Shown here piece after piece: positions 1-7,738 of a stretch of 37,748 nt of DNA. The notes beneath the pieces were generated by a model that saw only the letters and a program-made list of their open reading frames with translations, was not told the DNA's origin and searched no databases. The position numbers were made by a program, and so were the translations under genes. The DNA lies in contig JBEKIF010000043.1 in the NCBI GenBank assembly GCA_050011895.1, positions 1 through 37,748 on the forward strand. Reading direction: 5' to 3'. This DNA is from DATBGO01 sp050011895 (GTDB lineage Bacteria > Actinomycetota > Actinomycetes > Streptosporangiales > Streptosporangiaceae). Positions within the stretch are counted from its first letter, which is position 1. Every line of letters starts with the position of its first letter.

Positions 1-227
1 CCGGTCCAGCCGAGCGCGCGGCCGGCCTGGCAGTCGACCTCGGCCAGCACCCCGTCCACGACGAGGTCGCAAAGCTGCTCCTTGCTGCGCACGTGGCGGT
101 ACAGCGCGCCGGGAACGACGCCAAGGCGGGCTGCGAGGGCGCGCATGCTGAGGGCGTCCACGCCCTCAGCGCTGATGACCGCAAGGGCCTCGGCGACGAC
201 CCGCTCGCGGGTCAGCGCCCGGCTCAT
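1..227 (-). CDS. TetR/AcrR family transcriptional regulator (N-terminal part, cut by window edge)
   Basis: Reading leftward from the ATG at 227, the protein starts MSRALTRERVVAEAL and continues through a TetR-type helix-turn-helix with the hallmark ALAARLGVVPGALYRHVRSK at about residues 33-52. The 'ALYRHV' recognition helix is diagnostic of the family. Only about 75 residues lie inside the window, so the ligand-binding domain and hence the inducer cannot be judged. Upstream is a remnant of a small heat-shock gene on the opposite strand, so no intact divergent target gene is visible here. Proteins of this family are usually dimeric repressors of a neighbouring gene; the likely target is outside the window to the left. 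The start is the first ATG before the HTH. No strong Shine-Dalgarno sequence is seen. Confidence 0.85.
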   Translation of the reverse strand, partial: MSRALTRERVVAEALAVISAEGVDALSMRALAARLGVVPGALYRHVRSKEQLCDLVVDGVLAEVDCQAGRALGWT

Positions 228-230
228 TAG

Positions 231-518
231 CAGCAGCTCATCCTGCGGGCTGCGCAGGTCATCGAACAGACGCCCGCTGACCAGTCCGCCGGGGTGAAGG
301 TTCACCGGGCCGAGCGCCGCTACGGCGCGTTCCGCCGGTCGATCACCCTTCCCAGCCACGTGATGGGCGATGCGATCGAAGCCTCAGCCCAGGACGGCGT
401 TCTGCTGATCCTGGTACCCAAGGCGGAGGAAGTGCAGGCCAAGCGCCTCCAACGACAGGGGCGGAGGTCCGCTGGCGTTACCCGGATATTCCCTGACCGG
501 GTGCCAGGCTCAGCGTGA
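231..518 (+). pseudogene. Hsp20/alpha-crystallin small heat-shock protein, C-terminal remnant
   Basis: The frame opened just after a TAG at 228-230 reads ...ERRYGAFRRSITLP... followed by ...ASAQDGVLLILVPKAEE.... These are the two best conserved stretches of the alpha-crystallin domain: the beta-strand before the RSxxLP motif, and the DGVLxxxVPK strand. The N-terminal half of the domain is missing; residues coded by about 231-290 do not resemble Hsp20. The first possible start is GTG at 294, which would give only 74 residues. The tail runs past the end of the convergent RodZ-like gene (ends at 478). Most likely a decayed 3' fragment rather than a working chaperone. Confidence 0.65.
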
Positions 519-1221
519 CCGGGGCCGACCCGAGCCCGCGGCTCTTGCCGTCCACGGTCAGCGTGACCGCGCCGGGGTTGCCAAGCCGCAGGGTGACTGC
601 CCGCCGTTCCGTCCAGGTCTCCGAGGTGCCCGGGTAAATGATGCCCTGGAAGATCGCCGCGCCGCCCGATGTGGTGAGGTCGGCCCAGCACGGTTCGCTC
701 ACCGCCGTCAGGAAGATCACCACGTCAGATGAGCCATGACCCGCGGCAGGCGGCGCAACCGTGTTCGTCGCGGCCGGGTGCCTGCGACCGGCCTGATGCG
801 CGGCGACCGGCCTGCGGCCGGCGGCCGTTCCGCGGCCAGCGGGCTGAGATGCCACCAGGTGATAGGCGACCAGGCCGATGACCGCCGCGAGCACTACTAG
901 CAGCGCAACGCCCCAGTTAGGCCGGCGCCGCCCGGTGAGCCGGAGGGGTGCGGCCGGCCCGGGCACGCCGCCAGCGGCACTGGGCTGCGGCGTGCCGTAG
1001 CTGGCGTCGTACTCCCGGATCAGCGGCTCGGGGTCCGCGCCCTCGGCACCGGCGATGGCGCGGATGTGCCCGCGCGCATAGAAGTCCCCGCCACAGGCGG
1101 AGAAGTCGTCCCGTTCGATCCCCCGGATGATCGTCTCCCTGATCCGGGTCCGCGCGCTGACCTGCGTAATGGTCAGACCAGCCTGCCGCCGTGCCGCTGT
1201 CAGGATCTCGCCGATGCTCAC
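478..1221 (-). CDS. RodZ-like membrane protein: XRE-type HTH, one TM helix, DUF4115-like C-terminal domain
   Basis: The GTG at 1221 is preceded by GGAGGT at good spacing and yields a 247-residue protein beginning VSIGEILTAARRQAGL. Residues 1-75 form a HTH_25-type helix-turn-helix (TITQVSARTRIRETIIRGIE, then a RGHIRAIA helix), as in RodZ/YmfM. After a low-complexity linker comes a single membrane helix (WGVALLVVLAAVIGLVAYHL, about residues 120-140). An Ala/Pro/Arg-rich linker follows, and then an extracytoplasmic beta-rich domain (VVIFLTAVSEPCWADL... to the GNPGAVTLTVDG strand) typical of DUF4115. RodZ links the MreB cytoskeleton to the wall machinery; actinobacterial versions are often of unknown role. 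The gene stands alone, convergent with the Hsp20 remnant. Confidence 0.85.
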   Translation of the reverse strand: MSIGEILTAARRQAGLTITQVSARTRIRETIIRGIERDDFSACGGDFYARGHIRAIAGAEGADPEPLIREYDASYGTPQPSAAGGVPGPAAPLRLTGRRRPNWGVALLVVLAAVIGLVAYHLVASQPAGRGTAAGRRPVAAHQAGRRHPAATNTVAPPAAGHGSSDVVIFLTAVSEPCWADLTTSGGAAIFQGIIYPGTSETWTERRAVTLRLGNPGAVTLTVDGKSRGLGSAPVTLSLAPGQGISG

Positions 1222-1596
1222 GCGGCACCTCCGCTGCCCGATCGCACCGGGGCCGCCCACGGCGCGATGGCAGGTTCTCACTACCATTCTCCGCCGATTC
1301 CCCGGCGCGAGCGCTCACCAGGCGCCGGCATCCGGCTGCAATCCGGCGCGGTCTCTTAGCCTGCCCATCGAGCCCGGACGCCCCTCGAGGAACCCACCTC
1401 GCGCATGAGGAGGCCGCGTCCCGGCTGGCCGCCGCGATGATCCGGTATGCAGTTAAGCGTGAGGGAGCGGAGCGTGGCGAGAGCTCCGCCGCCGCTGAGT
1501 TCGCCCGCGAGTCATGGCGAGCCGACGAAACTTGGCCTTGCGGTCCGCGGATTAGCAGGCACTGCCCAGCCAGGCACTGCCGGCCGCGGCTGTAGG
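1222..1596. other. Intergenic, no recognised gene
   Basis: Between the RodZ-like start and the yoeB stop I see no protein family I recognise. A plus-frame stretch around 1405-1550 reads AASRLAAAMIRYAVKREGAE, which looks protein-like, but it has no clear start or homolog that I can name. Confidence 0.4.
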
Positions 1597-1854
1597 TCAG
1601 TCGTAGTGGTACCGGCATGCGGCGATGCGGATCTCGCCCTCGGCCACCTTGTAGACCAGCCGGTGCTCGTCAGTGATCCGCCGCGACCAGTAGCCCTGGA
1701 ACCCGTGCTTCAGCGGCTCCGGCTTGCCGATCCCCTCGTTGCCGTTCCGCTGGATGTCCTTCAGCAGCGCGGTGATGCGTTTCAGCACCTTGCGGTCCTG
1801 GGCCTGCCACCACTCGTAGTCGTCGCAGGCCGACTCGTCCCAGACGAGCTTCAT
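1597..1854 (-). CDS. yoeB: YoeB-family mRNA endonuclease toxin of a type II toxin-antitoxin system
   Basis: An 85-residue protein, the usual YoeB length (84-85). YoeB is a ribosome-associated RelE-fold RNase that cuts mRNA in the A site. The residues needed for catalysis in E. coli YoeB are all present at equivalent positions: Glu46 in KPEPLKHG, Arg65 in DEHRLVYKV, and His83-Tyr84 in the C-terminal CRYHYD. The characteristic GYWSRRI segment is also present. The ATG overlaps the antitoxin stop by four bases (ATGA), so the pair is translationally coupled with antitoxin first, the normal order. The toxin is therefore predicted to be active and held in check by the neighbouring YefM. It reads toward the RodZ-like gene and ends about 375 bases before it. 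Confidence 0.93.
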   Translation of the reverse strand: MKLVWDESACDDYEWWQAQDRKVLKRITALLKDIQRNGNEGIGKPEPLKHGFQGYWSRRITDEHRLVYKVAEGEIRIAACRYHYD

Positions 1855-2102
1855 TCCGCCAGCTCGTGCTCCGTGCCGCCCCCGTTCTCCAGCCGGTCGA
1901 TCGAGGCCAGCAGGCGGCGTGCGTTGGCAGGACTCCGCAGCAGATAGGCCGTCTCCTTCAGCGACTCGTAGTCGTCGAGCGCGACGATCACTACCGGCTC
2001 GTGGCCAGCCCGCGTGATGATCACTTCCTCGCGGTCGTCAGTAACAGCATTCAGCGTCTCGGCGTACCTCGCGCGTGATTCTGAATAGGTCATCGTCTTC
2101 AA
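1851..2102 (-). CDS. yefM: YefM/Phd-family antitoxin and autorepressor
   Basis: The protein contains MTYSESRARYAETLNAVTDD, EVIITRAGHEPVVIVALDDYESLKETAYLL and an acidic tail (GGGTEHELAE), the standard Phd/YefM layout. The N-terminal domain binds DNA and the disordered tail wraps the toxin. I prefer the TTG at 2102 (giving MKTMTYSE..., common for YefM) because GGAGG sits 7 bases upstream of it. The ATG at 2093 would leave that site 16 bases away, but it is the alternative start. The gene overlaps yoeB by ATGA. A palindromic operator lies 20 bases upstream, consistent with the known conditional autorepression of yefM-yoeB. It is likely intact and functional together with the toxin. Confidence 0.9.
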   Translation of the reverse strand: MKTMTYSESRARYAETLNAVTDDREEVIITRAGHEPVVIVALDDYESLKETAYLLRSPANARRLLASIDRLENGGGTEHELAE

Positions 2103-2121
2103 CCATCCACCTCCCGGGGTC

Positions 2122-2139
2122 CGTACAAGAAATTGTACG
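2122..2139 (-). promoter_or_regulatory. Probable yefM-yoeB operator/promoter: CGTACAA-N4-TTGTACG palindrome
   Basis: A perfect 7-bp inverted repeat (CGTACAA, spacer GAAA, TTGTACG) lies 20 bp upstream of the antitoxin start. On the minus strand it contains TACAAT, a good -10 hexamer, with TTGCGT 18 bases further upstream as a possible -35. E. coli YefM is known to recognise repeats with a TGTACA core. The arms here carry TTGTAC/GTACAA, so repressor binding would cover the -10 element. Confidence 0.7.
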
Positions 2140-2677
2140 TCAGCCCGAGAAGTAGACGCAAGGCGCCGCTCCGGGCACCGCCACCGCCGAGCCAGTGCCC
2201 CTCCGCGCCCAGCCCGCAAAAACGGCGCGCTTTGATGCCGGGCTGGCCGCACGCCGTGGCAACGTCGCGCCACCGGCTCAACACCTCCGCGCGCGGGGCC
2301 GCGTTAGGCACCAGCACCGCCCCCCGGCGCACCGAGCGCGCCACCATCCCAGCGCCGCGCGTGCGCCAGCTCTCCAGCCGCGCCAGCGCCCATCCTTACG
2401 CGCAGGTAATCAGCATGGCCCGCAAGCTCCCTGGCGTGATGGGCCTGACCCGTTGCACGGTCGCAAAGGGACCCGCACATACGTCCGGCCAGTCTGGACC
2501 GGTTTGCGCTATTTCACTGACACCTCGGCCGGTGCCGCACGGGGAAGAGCCTCGTTTTGCCTGGTCAGGCTCACTCTGGGCTTATCTCCAGGCTCAGGTC
2601 GCAGCCGACCAAACTGCCGCCGTCAGCCGCGCGGAAGCCAGCTCCGACTTGGCGTGCGATGATTTTCGCCGCGGCGG
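2140..2677. other. Stretch without a recognisable gene
   Basis: About 540 bases between the toxin-antitoxin promoter and the left tRNA-derived repeat. Several frames are open because of the GC content, but none resembles a known family or has a convincing start with a ribosome site. It may be decayed DNA next to the integration boundary. Confidence 0.4.
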
Positions 2678-2797
2678 CTGCTGTACTTTGCTGCTGTACG
2701 AGGCCCTGGAACCGTGGGCTCGGGATTTCGAATTATGCTTTTGACCTGGGTAGAGCTATGGGGATTAGAACTCCAGACCTCTTGCATGCCATGAATC
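2678..2797. repeat. Left copy of a direct repeat carrying a degenerate tRNA-Ala 3' half (attachment-site-like)
   Basis: Shares with 7621-7738, in the same orientation and order: a block containing CTGCTGTAC twice 13 bp apart (2678-2700), then TTCGAA, then TGACCTGGGT, then the tRNA 3' half up to 2792. In this copy the T-arm is mutated (one arm reads TGGAG where the right copy has TGGGG) and the anticodon stem is lost after the loop. The arrangement resembles the att site of an element that integrates into the 3' end of tRNA-Ala, with doubled CTGCTGTAC resembling integrase arm sites. The repeat is seen directly; the att role is inferred. Confidence 0.6.
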
Positions 2798-3074
2798 ACT
2801 CACATATCCCCCGACCAGGCCATATGCAGCTTGATCAGGCCATTCGCTAGCTCACATGAGCTGCGACTGGCTCACACGAGCGCTCGCTAGCGCCATTTTG
2901 CCCCTCGCGGTGCCCCCCGGAATGATGTTCTTGTGGTGCTTCAGCCGTCAGCCTGCACATTCTCGAGCATGTATTCGATTCTCTTCCCAGAAGCGGGTCC
3001 TGCATTCACGGCACGCAAGGATGACTGGACGATCAGCCTTTGCGCACAACGCCCGTGCAGAGGCTGTTAACGAG
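2798..3074. other. Gap inside the island, nothing recognised
   Basis: No gene recognised. The segment 2848-2900 holds several short inverted repeats (for example GCTCA-CA-TGAGC) but nothing that identifies an element. Confidence 0.35.
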
Positions 3075-3420
3075 TTATGCGGCGGTCGCGGTGTCAGTGA
3101 CGGGCAGCCGGACGGTCCTGTCGCCAAAATCGGCGACGAGGTCCAGCCGGCCGCCGAGGGCCTCGACGTAGCGGGCGATGACCTCGAAGGAGGTGACCTC
3201 GCCGTGCTCGATCTGGGATACCCGGGCGACGCTCACGCCCATGGCGGCGGCGATCTGCTTCTGGCCAAGGCCCAGATCCTTGCGGGTCTGGGCGAGCTGG
3301 TGCCCGCGCGCCTGGGCGAGCAACTGGCGCGCACCAGCCTCGATTTCCTCGGGGGAGACCCCAGCAGCGCGCAGCTCCCGCTCCAGGTCCTCCCAATCCA
3401 GGGGGGGTGCGCTTAGGCAT
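3075..3420 (-). pseudogene. HigA-like XRE antitoxin, frameshifted in a 7-base C run near its start
   Basis: The frame ending at 3075 encodes LDWEDLERELRAAGVSPEEI, then an XRE helix-turn-helix (DLGLGQKQIAAAMGVSVARV followed by SQIEHGEVTSFEVIARYVEA) and a tail GGRLDLVADFGDRTVRLPV. This is the usual antitoxin of HigB/Gp49-type toxins. The natural start, ATG at 3420, is three bases after the toxin stop, but it reaches the antitoxin frame only if the C run (G run 3401-3407 on the plus strand) had six bases instead of seven. As written, translation from that ATG gives an unrelated frame. The antitoxin frame is instead open back into the toxin gene. A real +1 mutation, a slippery site or a sequencing error are all possible. 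Confidence 0.75.
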
Positions 3421-3423
3421 GGG

Positions 3424-3680
3424 CTACTCCTCCTGCTCTGTGGTGTACTCCAGGTACAACTGCTCGGCGCTCGGATGTTCTGCCGGTACCACCGCTGCCA
3501 GTTCCCGGCTTTGTCTCCGCCGAGCAGCAGCAGCGCCGACCGGGTGGCATCGAACGCGAACAGCACCCTGATCTCGGACCGACCCGCCGAGCCGGGCCGC
3601 AGTTCCTTGAGGTGATGGACCCTGCTGCCCTGGCGGCCGCGTTCGATGGGATTGAGCCTGAGTATCCCGCGAGCGTCGGA
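3424..3680 (-). pseudogene. HigB/Gp49-like (RelE superfamily) toxin remnant with frameshifts
   Basis: One frame encodes GSRVHHLKELRPGSAGRSE, then IRVLFAFDATRSALLLLGGD and KAGNWQRWYRQNI. This is the conserved core of phage-derived Gp49-like/HigB toxins (SRHHNMKELRPG..., RILFAFDP..., GDKxGxW...WY). The expected C-terminus PSAEQLYLEYTTEQEE and stop lie in another frame: one C is missing at about 3473, so the toxin frame instead runs on into the antitoxin frame. Upstream of about 3640 no frame matches the toxin N-terminus cleanly, suggesting another indel near 3660. With these changes the toxin is probably inactive. Confidence 0.7.
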
Positions 3681-3960
3681 CGCCGATCTGGCCGAGATCG
3701 TGCCATGGCTGCAGGCCGCCCTCCCAATGCGGCTCTCCTCCAGGCATTGGTCCCGATGGACTCTGATGAAGAACAAGCGCTCTTACCGAGGCAGAAAGAT
3801 CACGCCAGCGTAAACCGAGCTGGCTAGCTCGCCCTGACCGGCGGCCCGGCGCAGCCGCAGGATGGCCTTCAAAATTTCCAGCCGGTGCCAAGTCTCAGGT
3901 TAGTTAGCTAAGAAGGATTCAGGGCATGGCAGCCATTCCCGCGCGGGCCGGGGCTGACAA

Positions 3961-3995
3961 CCGCCGCCCGCCCGATTGGCTCGGGCGGGCGGCGG
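3961..3995 (-). terminator. Strong hairpin downstream of the secreted-protein gene
   Basis: A perfect 15-bp GC-rich inverted repeat (arm CCGCCGCCCGCCCGA) with a 5-base loop TTGGC, 37 bases past the stop of the minus-strand gene. There is no long T run, which is usual for actinobacterial terminators. The preceding 280 bases (3681-3960) hold no gene that I recognise. Confidence 0.8.
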
Positions 3996-4031
3996 CTGGA
4001 TCAGTTGGTCAGCCTGCAGTGCGGCGCAGAG

Positions 4032-6263
4032 TTATGGAACGACGTAGTTCACCGACGTTCCCCAGTTCGCCATACCGTCCCTGGTCCCGCCGCAGGTCCC
4101 GATCTGATTGGGGTTGAACGCGGCCCCCGTGCAGTTCGGGTACTGGATGTAGTTGGTGGCGAAGTAGATCCGCCCGCTGGTGCCGGGCACGAACAGCGCC
4201 CAGCTGTAGTCCCCCCAGCGGGGCCGGGTCGGGCCTGGGTAGCCCTGGTACTCGGTGAAGCCGTCTTGCGGTGACTGGCCCAGGTCCGCGATGTTGATCG
4301 TGGACTTGAGCAGGCCGCCGGACGTGCCGGTCAGCCGGCCGAAGGCGGTGCTCGGGTAGAAGCCGCCGTGGTCGGCACCGGTCAGTCCGCCGTTGCCGTT
4401 CAGCGTGAAGTCCATGATCGCCCGGCCGCCGCTGCCCGGCGTGGCGGCCATGGCCGGGAACTCCAGGTCTTCGTGCTTCGCGGTTATGTAGCCCTGGCTG
4501 GTCAGGGTGAACTTGCCAGTCTTGTCGAACGAGTTCGTGCCGACCACCCAGTACACCGCGCCCTGGTGGATCTCCGCGTTGGCCCTGGTGTATGTCTGCG
4601 CGATCTGGGTGGCGGTGGCCCCCCAGAGCTGGCCTTGCGCCTGAGCGACCTGCGTCATGAAGTCGCCGTTGGAGTTGAGCCCGCCCTCCGGGCAGAAGAC
4701 CGGCGGCGGAGCGCCACCAACGGAGACGCTCAGCCCGGCCGCCCCGCACTCGTCGCCCAGCGGTATCGGGCCGGTCCTCTGAGCGCCGACGGAGGCCTGG
4801 AAACCGTTCTCTGTCAGCTCGGGATCGTAGTAGCGATCCACGCCGGAGAAGAGCTGGCCGCTGAAGCGGATGCTGCCGCACGCCGCGCAGCCCGTGCTGT
4901 TGAGTGCGGACAGCCCGGTCCAGGCCCACGCCGCGATCCGGTTGTCACCCGAGGTCGGCGAGACCGCCGCGAACCCGTAGAAGTCCAGCGAGGACAGCAT
5001 GAACCCGGTGCCGCCGTGGCTGTTGTCGAACTGACCCGCGACCGGCTGCGCCGGGATCGCCGCCACCCAGCAGGTGATGCCACCCTCGTGCAGCACCTTG
5101 TCGCGGAAGCAGGTCCCGTCCGGGGTCGGGATCAGGCCCATGTTCTCCCGCGCCACCGTGAACGAGGGATTGGGCTTCCCGTTGGACAGCTTGACGGGCA
5201 GGCCGCGCTCCAGCGCGTTCTTGCTGAACGCGAATTCCTGCGCGCCGTTGAAGAAACCACCGCCGAAGCCGGGCAGCGTGCTGGGCAGGAGCGGGAACTC
5301 GTCGTAGAACATCAAGAACGCATCCCGGGTCACCGAGATCTTCGCGAAGTCGTTCAGCAGGGAGGGGTAGCCCGGCTCGGCCGGGTTGTAGTCGGCGCTC
5401 GAGAAGTACACGTGGTACGGGCCGAACGGGCTCGACCCGTCGGTTACCGCGATGCCCTCGTTGCACGCGCTGGCCACCCCCGCGAAGCAGCCAGTGAACG
5501 CGCCGCCCGCGGACTCCGGGCTGGCCGAGACGATCTCGGTGAAGAACCAGTGCCCGCCGTTGGCCGGGTCGTACAGGCAGGAGGGGTCCCCGCCGCTGCT
5601 CCAATTCAGGCCGGTGAGCCCCATGATCGTGTCGAGCGAGATCGGCGCGGACGTGCGCTGCAAGGCGGTGTTGAAGACCAGGATCTCGCCGATGTTATTG
5701 ATCTCGACCGCCGATCCGTTACCGGCGCATAGGCCCTGGTCCGGTGGCTCTACGTCCTTGAAAGTGTTGGTCGTGTGCTCGGCGCTGTCGACGGCATTCA
5801 GGCCCTTCACGCCGGTGGCGCCACCCACCGAGGTGCTGATGTTGTCACAGCCCGGCCCCAGGGGCACGCAACTGACCGACGGGAGCGGGTTAGAGGGGCT
5901 AGCCGACAGAGCGCGCCGGGCGGCTGGCAGGGCAAGCCGGGGATTCGGCCCCGGCATGGCGTGCGCACGGTCCGCTGTGCCGACTGCCACGCCTGCGGCC
6001 GCGTGCCCCGAGGCGGCGGCCGCGGTGGACGGCGTGTTGAGCGGGCCGCTGAGCAGGTGACAGCCGATAGCACACCCGGTGGCGGCCGGGCCGGCGAACG
6101 TTGGCTTGAAGACTCCTAGACTCGATGTGGTCACGGCGCTCGCCATGGCAGCTGCCGTGCTCGCGTTGACCGCCGCCGCTCCGCCGTAGGCGCTGAGCAG
6201 CAGCACCGGAAGCGACAGCAACGACAGCAGTGCGATTCGTTTGCGCAATAAACCCTTTTGCAT
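4032..6263 (-). CDS. Large secreted protein of unknown function (743 aa)
   Basis: The start is ATG at 6263, with GGGGAG six bases upstream. The N-terminus MQKGLLRKR followed by a hydrophobic stretch ending SAYGGAAAVNA is a clear Sec signal peptide (about residues 1-33). The mature part is Gly/Ser/Asn/aromatic rich, with scattered Cys pairs (SCVPLGPGC, GCAACG, CTG...CGG) and strand-like segments such as AVEINNIGEILVFNTALQ, HWFFTEIVS, YHVYFSSADYNP and GRIYFATNYIQYP. This points to an extracellular beta-rich, possibly propeller-like fold. I do not recognise a catalytic motif or a named family. It sits inside the tRNA-bounded island with its own terminator and no functional partner next to it. 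Confidence 0.85.
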   Translation of the reverse strand: MQKGLLRKRIALLSLLSLPVLLLSAYGGAAAVNASTAAAMASAVTTSSLGVFKPTFAGPAATGCAIGCHLLSGPLNTPSTAAAASGHAAAGVAVGTADRAHAMPGPNPRLALPAARRALSASPSNPLPSVSCVPLGPGCDNISTSVGGATGVKGLNAVDSAEHTTNTFKDVEPPDQGLCAGNGSAVEINNIGEILVFNTALQRTSAPISLDTIMGLTGLNWSSGGDPSCLYDPANGGHWFFTEIVSASPESAGGAFTGCFAGVASACNEGIAVTDGSSPFGPYHVYFSSADYNPAEPGYPSLLNDFAKISVTRDAFLMFYDEFPLLPSTLPGFGGGFFNGAQEFAFSKNALERGLPVKLSNGKPNPSFTVARENMGLIPTPDGTCFRDKVLHEGGITCWVAAIPAQPVAGQFDNSHGGTGFMLSSLDFYGFAAVSPTSGDNRIAAWAWTGLSALNSTGCAACGSIRFSGQLFSGVDRYYDPELTENGFQASVGAQRTGPIPLGDECGAAGLSVSVGGAPPPVFCPEGGLNSNGDFMTQVAQAQGQLWGATATQIAQTYTRANAEIHQGAVYWVVGTNSFDKTGKFTLTSQGYITAKHEDLEFPAMAATPGSGGRAIMDFTLNGNGGLTGADHGGFYPSTAFGRLTGTSGGLLKSTINIADLGQSPQDGFTEYQGYPGPTRPRWGDYSWALFVPGTSGRIYFATNYIQYPNCTGAAFNPNQIGTCGGTRDGMANWGTSVNYVVP

Positions 6264-6535
6264 GCGTTTCTCCCCAATTAGCGGTCCATTTCCTGCAATC
6301 GCGGGCTTCCACGCCGGGAGAAGCAGGGAAAAGGCGCGCACCCCCCTTCTACACCGGCCCGTCGCAGGCCCGATCGCACCCGATCCACCTGCATCACACG
6401 CCGTTCTCGCGACACCTTCTGCCGACTGCTAAGACTGCTGCTCCTAGCGCTAGAAGGACGATACTGAATCCCCATCTGCCGGACAATAGGTCATTTGAAA
6501 TCGTCTGGGCCATGGGGCAGGGCCAGCCCAGCGCC

Positions 6536-7533
6536 CTAGTAGAAAGTCGTGAGATCCAGGCGGGTGCTGGCGAGGAACCCGTCCACGAGCCCGGGCCGGT
6601 ACTGCATTTTCTTGAGGCGGGTCTTCACCAGGGCGGTCAGCTGGCTGATGTCGCGTTTGGCCAGGCTGGCCAGCGATCTTTTGAGGTGTGACCACACCAG
6701 CTCGACCGGGTTCAGCTCGTGCGCGTACGGCGGGAGCTGGAAGATGGTCAGGCAGTCCCGGGCTGCGATCAGTTCGGCCATCGCACGGCCGAGGTGAGTA
6801 TTCAGATTGTCCCAGACGACCACGAGTGGGCCGCTGAGCTGCTGGTGCGCGGCGTCCAGCAGCCCGGCGTACTCGGTCTCGGTGAAGCCCTTGCGCCGGT
6901 CCGTGCCGTTCCCACGGCCACGATGAACGCGGCAGATCATCCGGGGGCCGGTACCCGGGCTTGACGCACACCAGTGCGGCCAGGGACACGCGGGTGTTGT
7001 GCGCGCCGGTCACCGTCACCACGGGGGTGCAGCCACGCCGTCCCAGGTGCGCCCCCTCGGCCTTAGGCCCTGGCCAGATTCATCCTCGAAACAAAGCCAG
7101 GCGCCCAGGTCCGCCGCTGTCCTTTTACCGCCGGCCAGGTCTCCTCCCGCCAGGCGGCGAGCCGCGCCTCGTCCCGCTCGGCGGCGCGGCGGGCCGAGAC
7201 CTGCACGCTCCACCCGATCCGGTGCAGCAGCAAATCTGGCCCGGCCAGGGTGTAATCTACCCGGAACCGGGCGGCGATCACGTTGGTGATCCGCGCCAGC
7301 GTCCAGCACTGATCCTCATCCCACCCCGACGCCGCCGGCCCGGCGTCCAGCACCGTCTCCAGCTCGCGCAGCTGCGCCGGGCTGACCTTGCACTTCGCCC
7401 CGCCCGCGCCTTTGGAGGCCAGCGCCGCCCGCCCGCCTGCGGCCAGCGCCCGCCGCCACCGGTTCGCCGACATCCGCGACAGCTGAACCGCCCGGGCCAC
7501 CTCCCGGTCACTGGCGCCGCCTGATCTGAACCA
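6536..7533 (-). pseudogene. IS630-family transposase, broken by three frameshifts and 5'-truncated
   Basis: Read leftward, successive frames give an N-terminal HTH (GASDREVARAVQLSRMSANR, WRRALAAGGRAALASKGAGG), the segment WTLARITNVIAARFRVDYTL, then the first catalytic Asp region (GAWLCFEDESGQGLRP), NTRVSLAALVCVKPG, the second Asp (PLVVVWDNLNTHLGRAMAEL) and the Glu region (LPPYAHELNPVELVWSHLKR). This is the complete DDE order of IS630. The frame changes near 7125, near 7030 and near 6930, so no full transposase is made. The 5' end stops abruptly at about 7533 without a start codon. I could not define terminal inverted repeats; 6264-6535 contains no gene. Confidence 0.88.
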
Positions 7534-7620
7534 CCGACATTCTTGACGTACACCCTCGTCGGCCCCGCAGGCAGGGCACGACGCTGATGGCGGGAGCTCC
7601 GCGGCTCTCTGCGAGTGCTA

Positions 7621-7738
7621 CTGCTGTACTTTGCTGCTGTACGCCTCGAAAGTAGGCAACTCGGCTGTTCGAAAAATTTGTCTGACCTGGGTGGAACGAT
7701 GGGGATTCGAACCCCAGACCTCTTGCATGCCATGCAAG
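7621..7738. repeat. Right copy of the tRNA-Ala-associated direct repeat
   Basis: Same block order as 2678-2797: doubled CTGCTGTAC, TTCGAA, TGACCTGGGT, then an undamaged tRNA 3' half. The two copies lie about 4.94 kb apart in the same orientation and bound the TA remnant, the secreted protein and the IS630 remnant. About 90 bp to the right, TTGGCTGTCC occurs twice with a 12-bp period (7830 and 7842), which may be further arm-type sites. Confidence 0.6.
7692..7738 (-). pseudogene. 3' half of a tRNA-Ala(GGC) gene
   Basis: On the minus strand 7738-7692 reads an anticodon stem-loop (stem CTTGC/GCAAG, loop ATGGCAT with anticodon GGC), variable loop AGGTC, a perfect T-arm (TGGGG-TTCGAAT-CCCCA), then the acceptor 3' strand TCGTTCC and discriminator A. 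The expected 5' acceptor strand and D-arm are absent; the adjoining sequence cannot fold into them. It is thus a partial tRNA such as is left when an element integrates into a tRNA 3' end. Confidence 0.8.

Noticed and set aside
917..1618. Long open frame on the minus strand overlapping the RodZ-like gene
   Set aside because: Arg/Ala/Pro-rich out-of-frame reading of a GC-rich gene; the RodZ-like frame has the ribosome site, HTH and TM helix.
4368..5732. 454-residue open frame on the plus strand
   Set aside because: Antisense shadow of the secreted protein: Arg/Val/Gly repeats with no family pattern or start signal.
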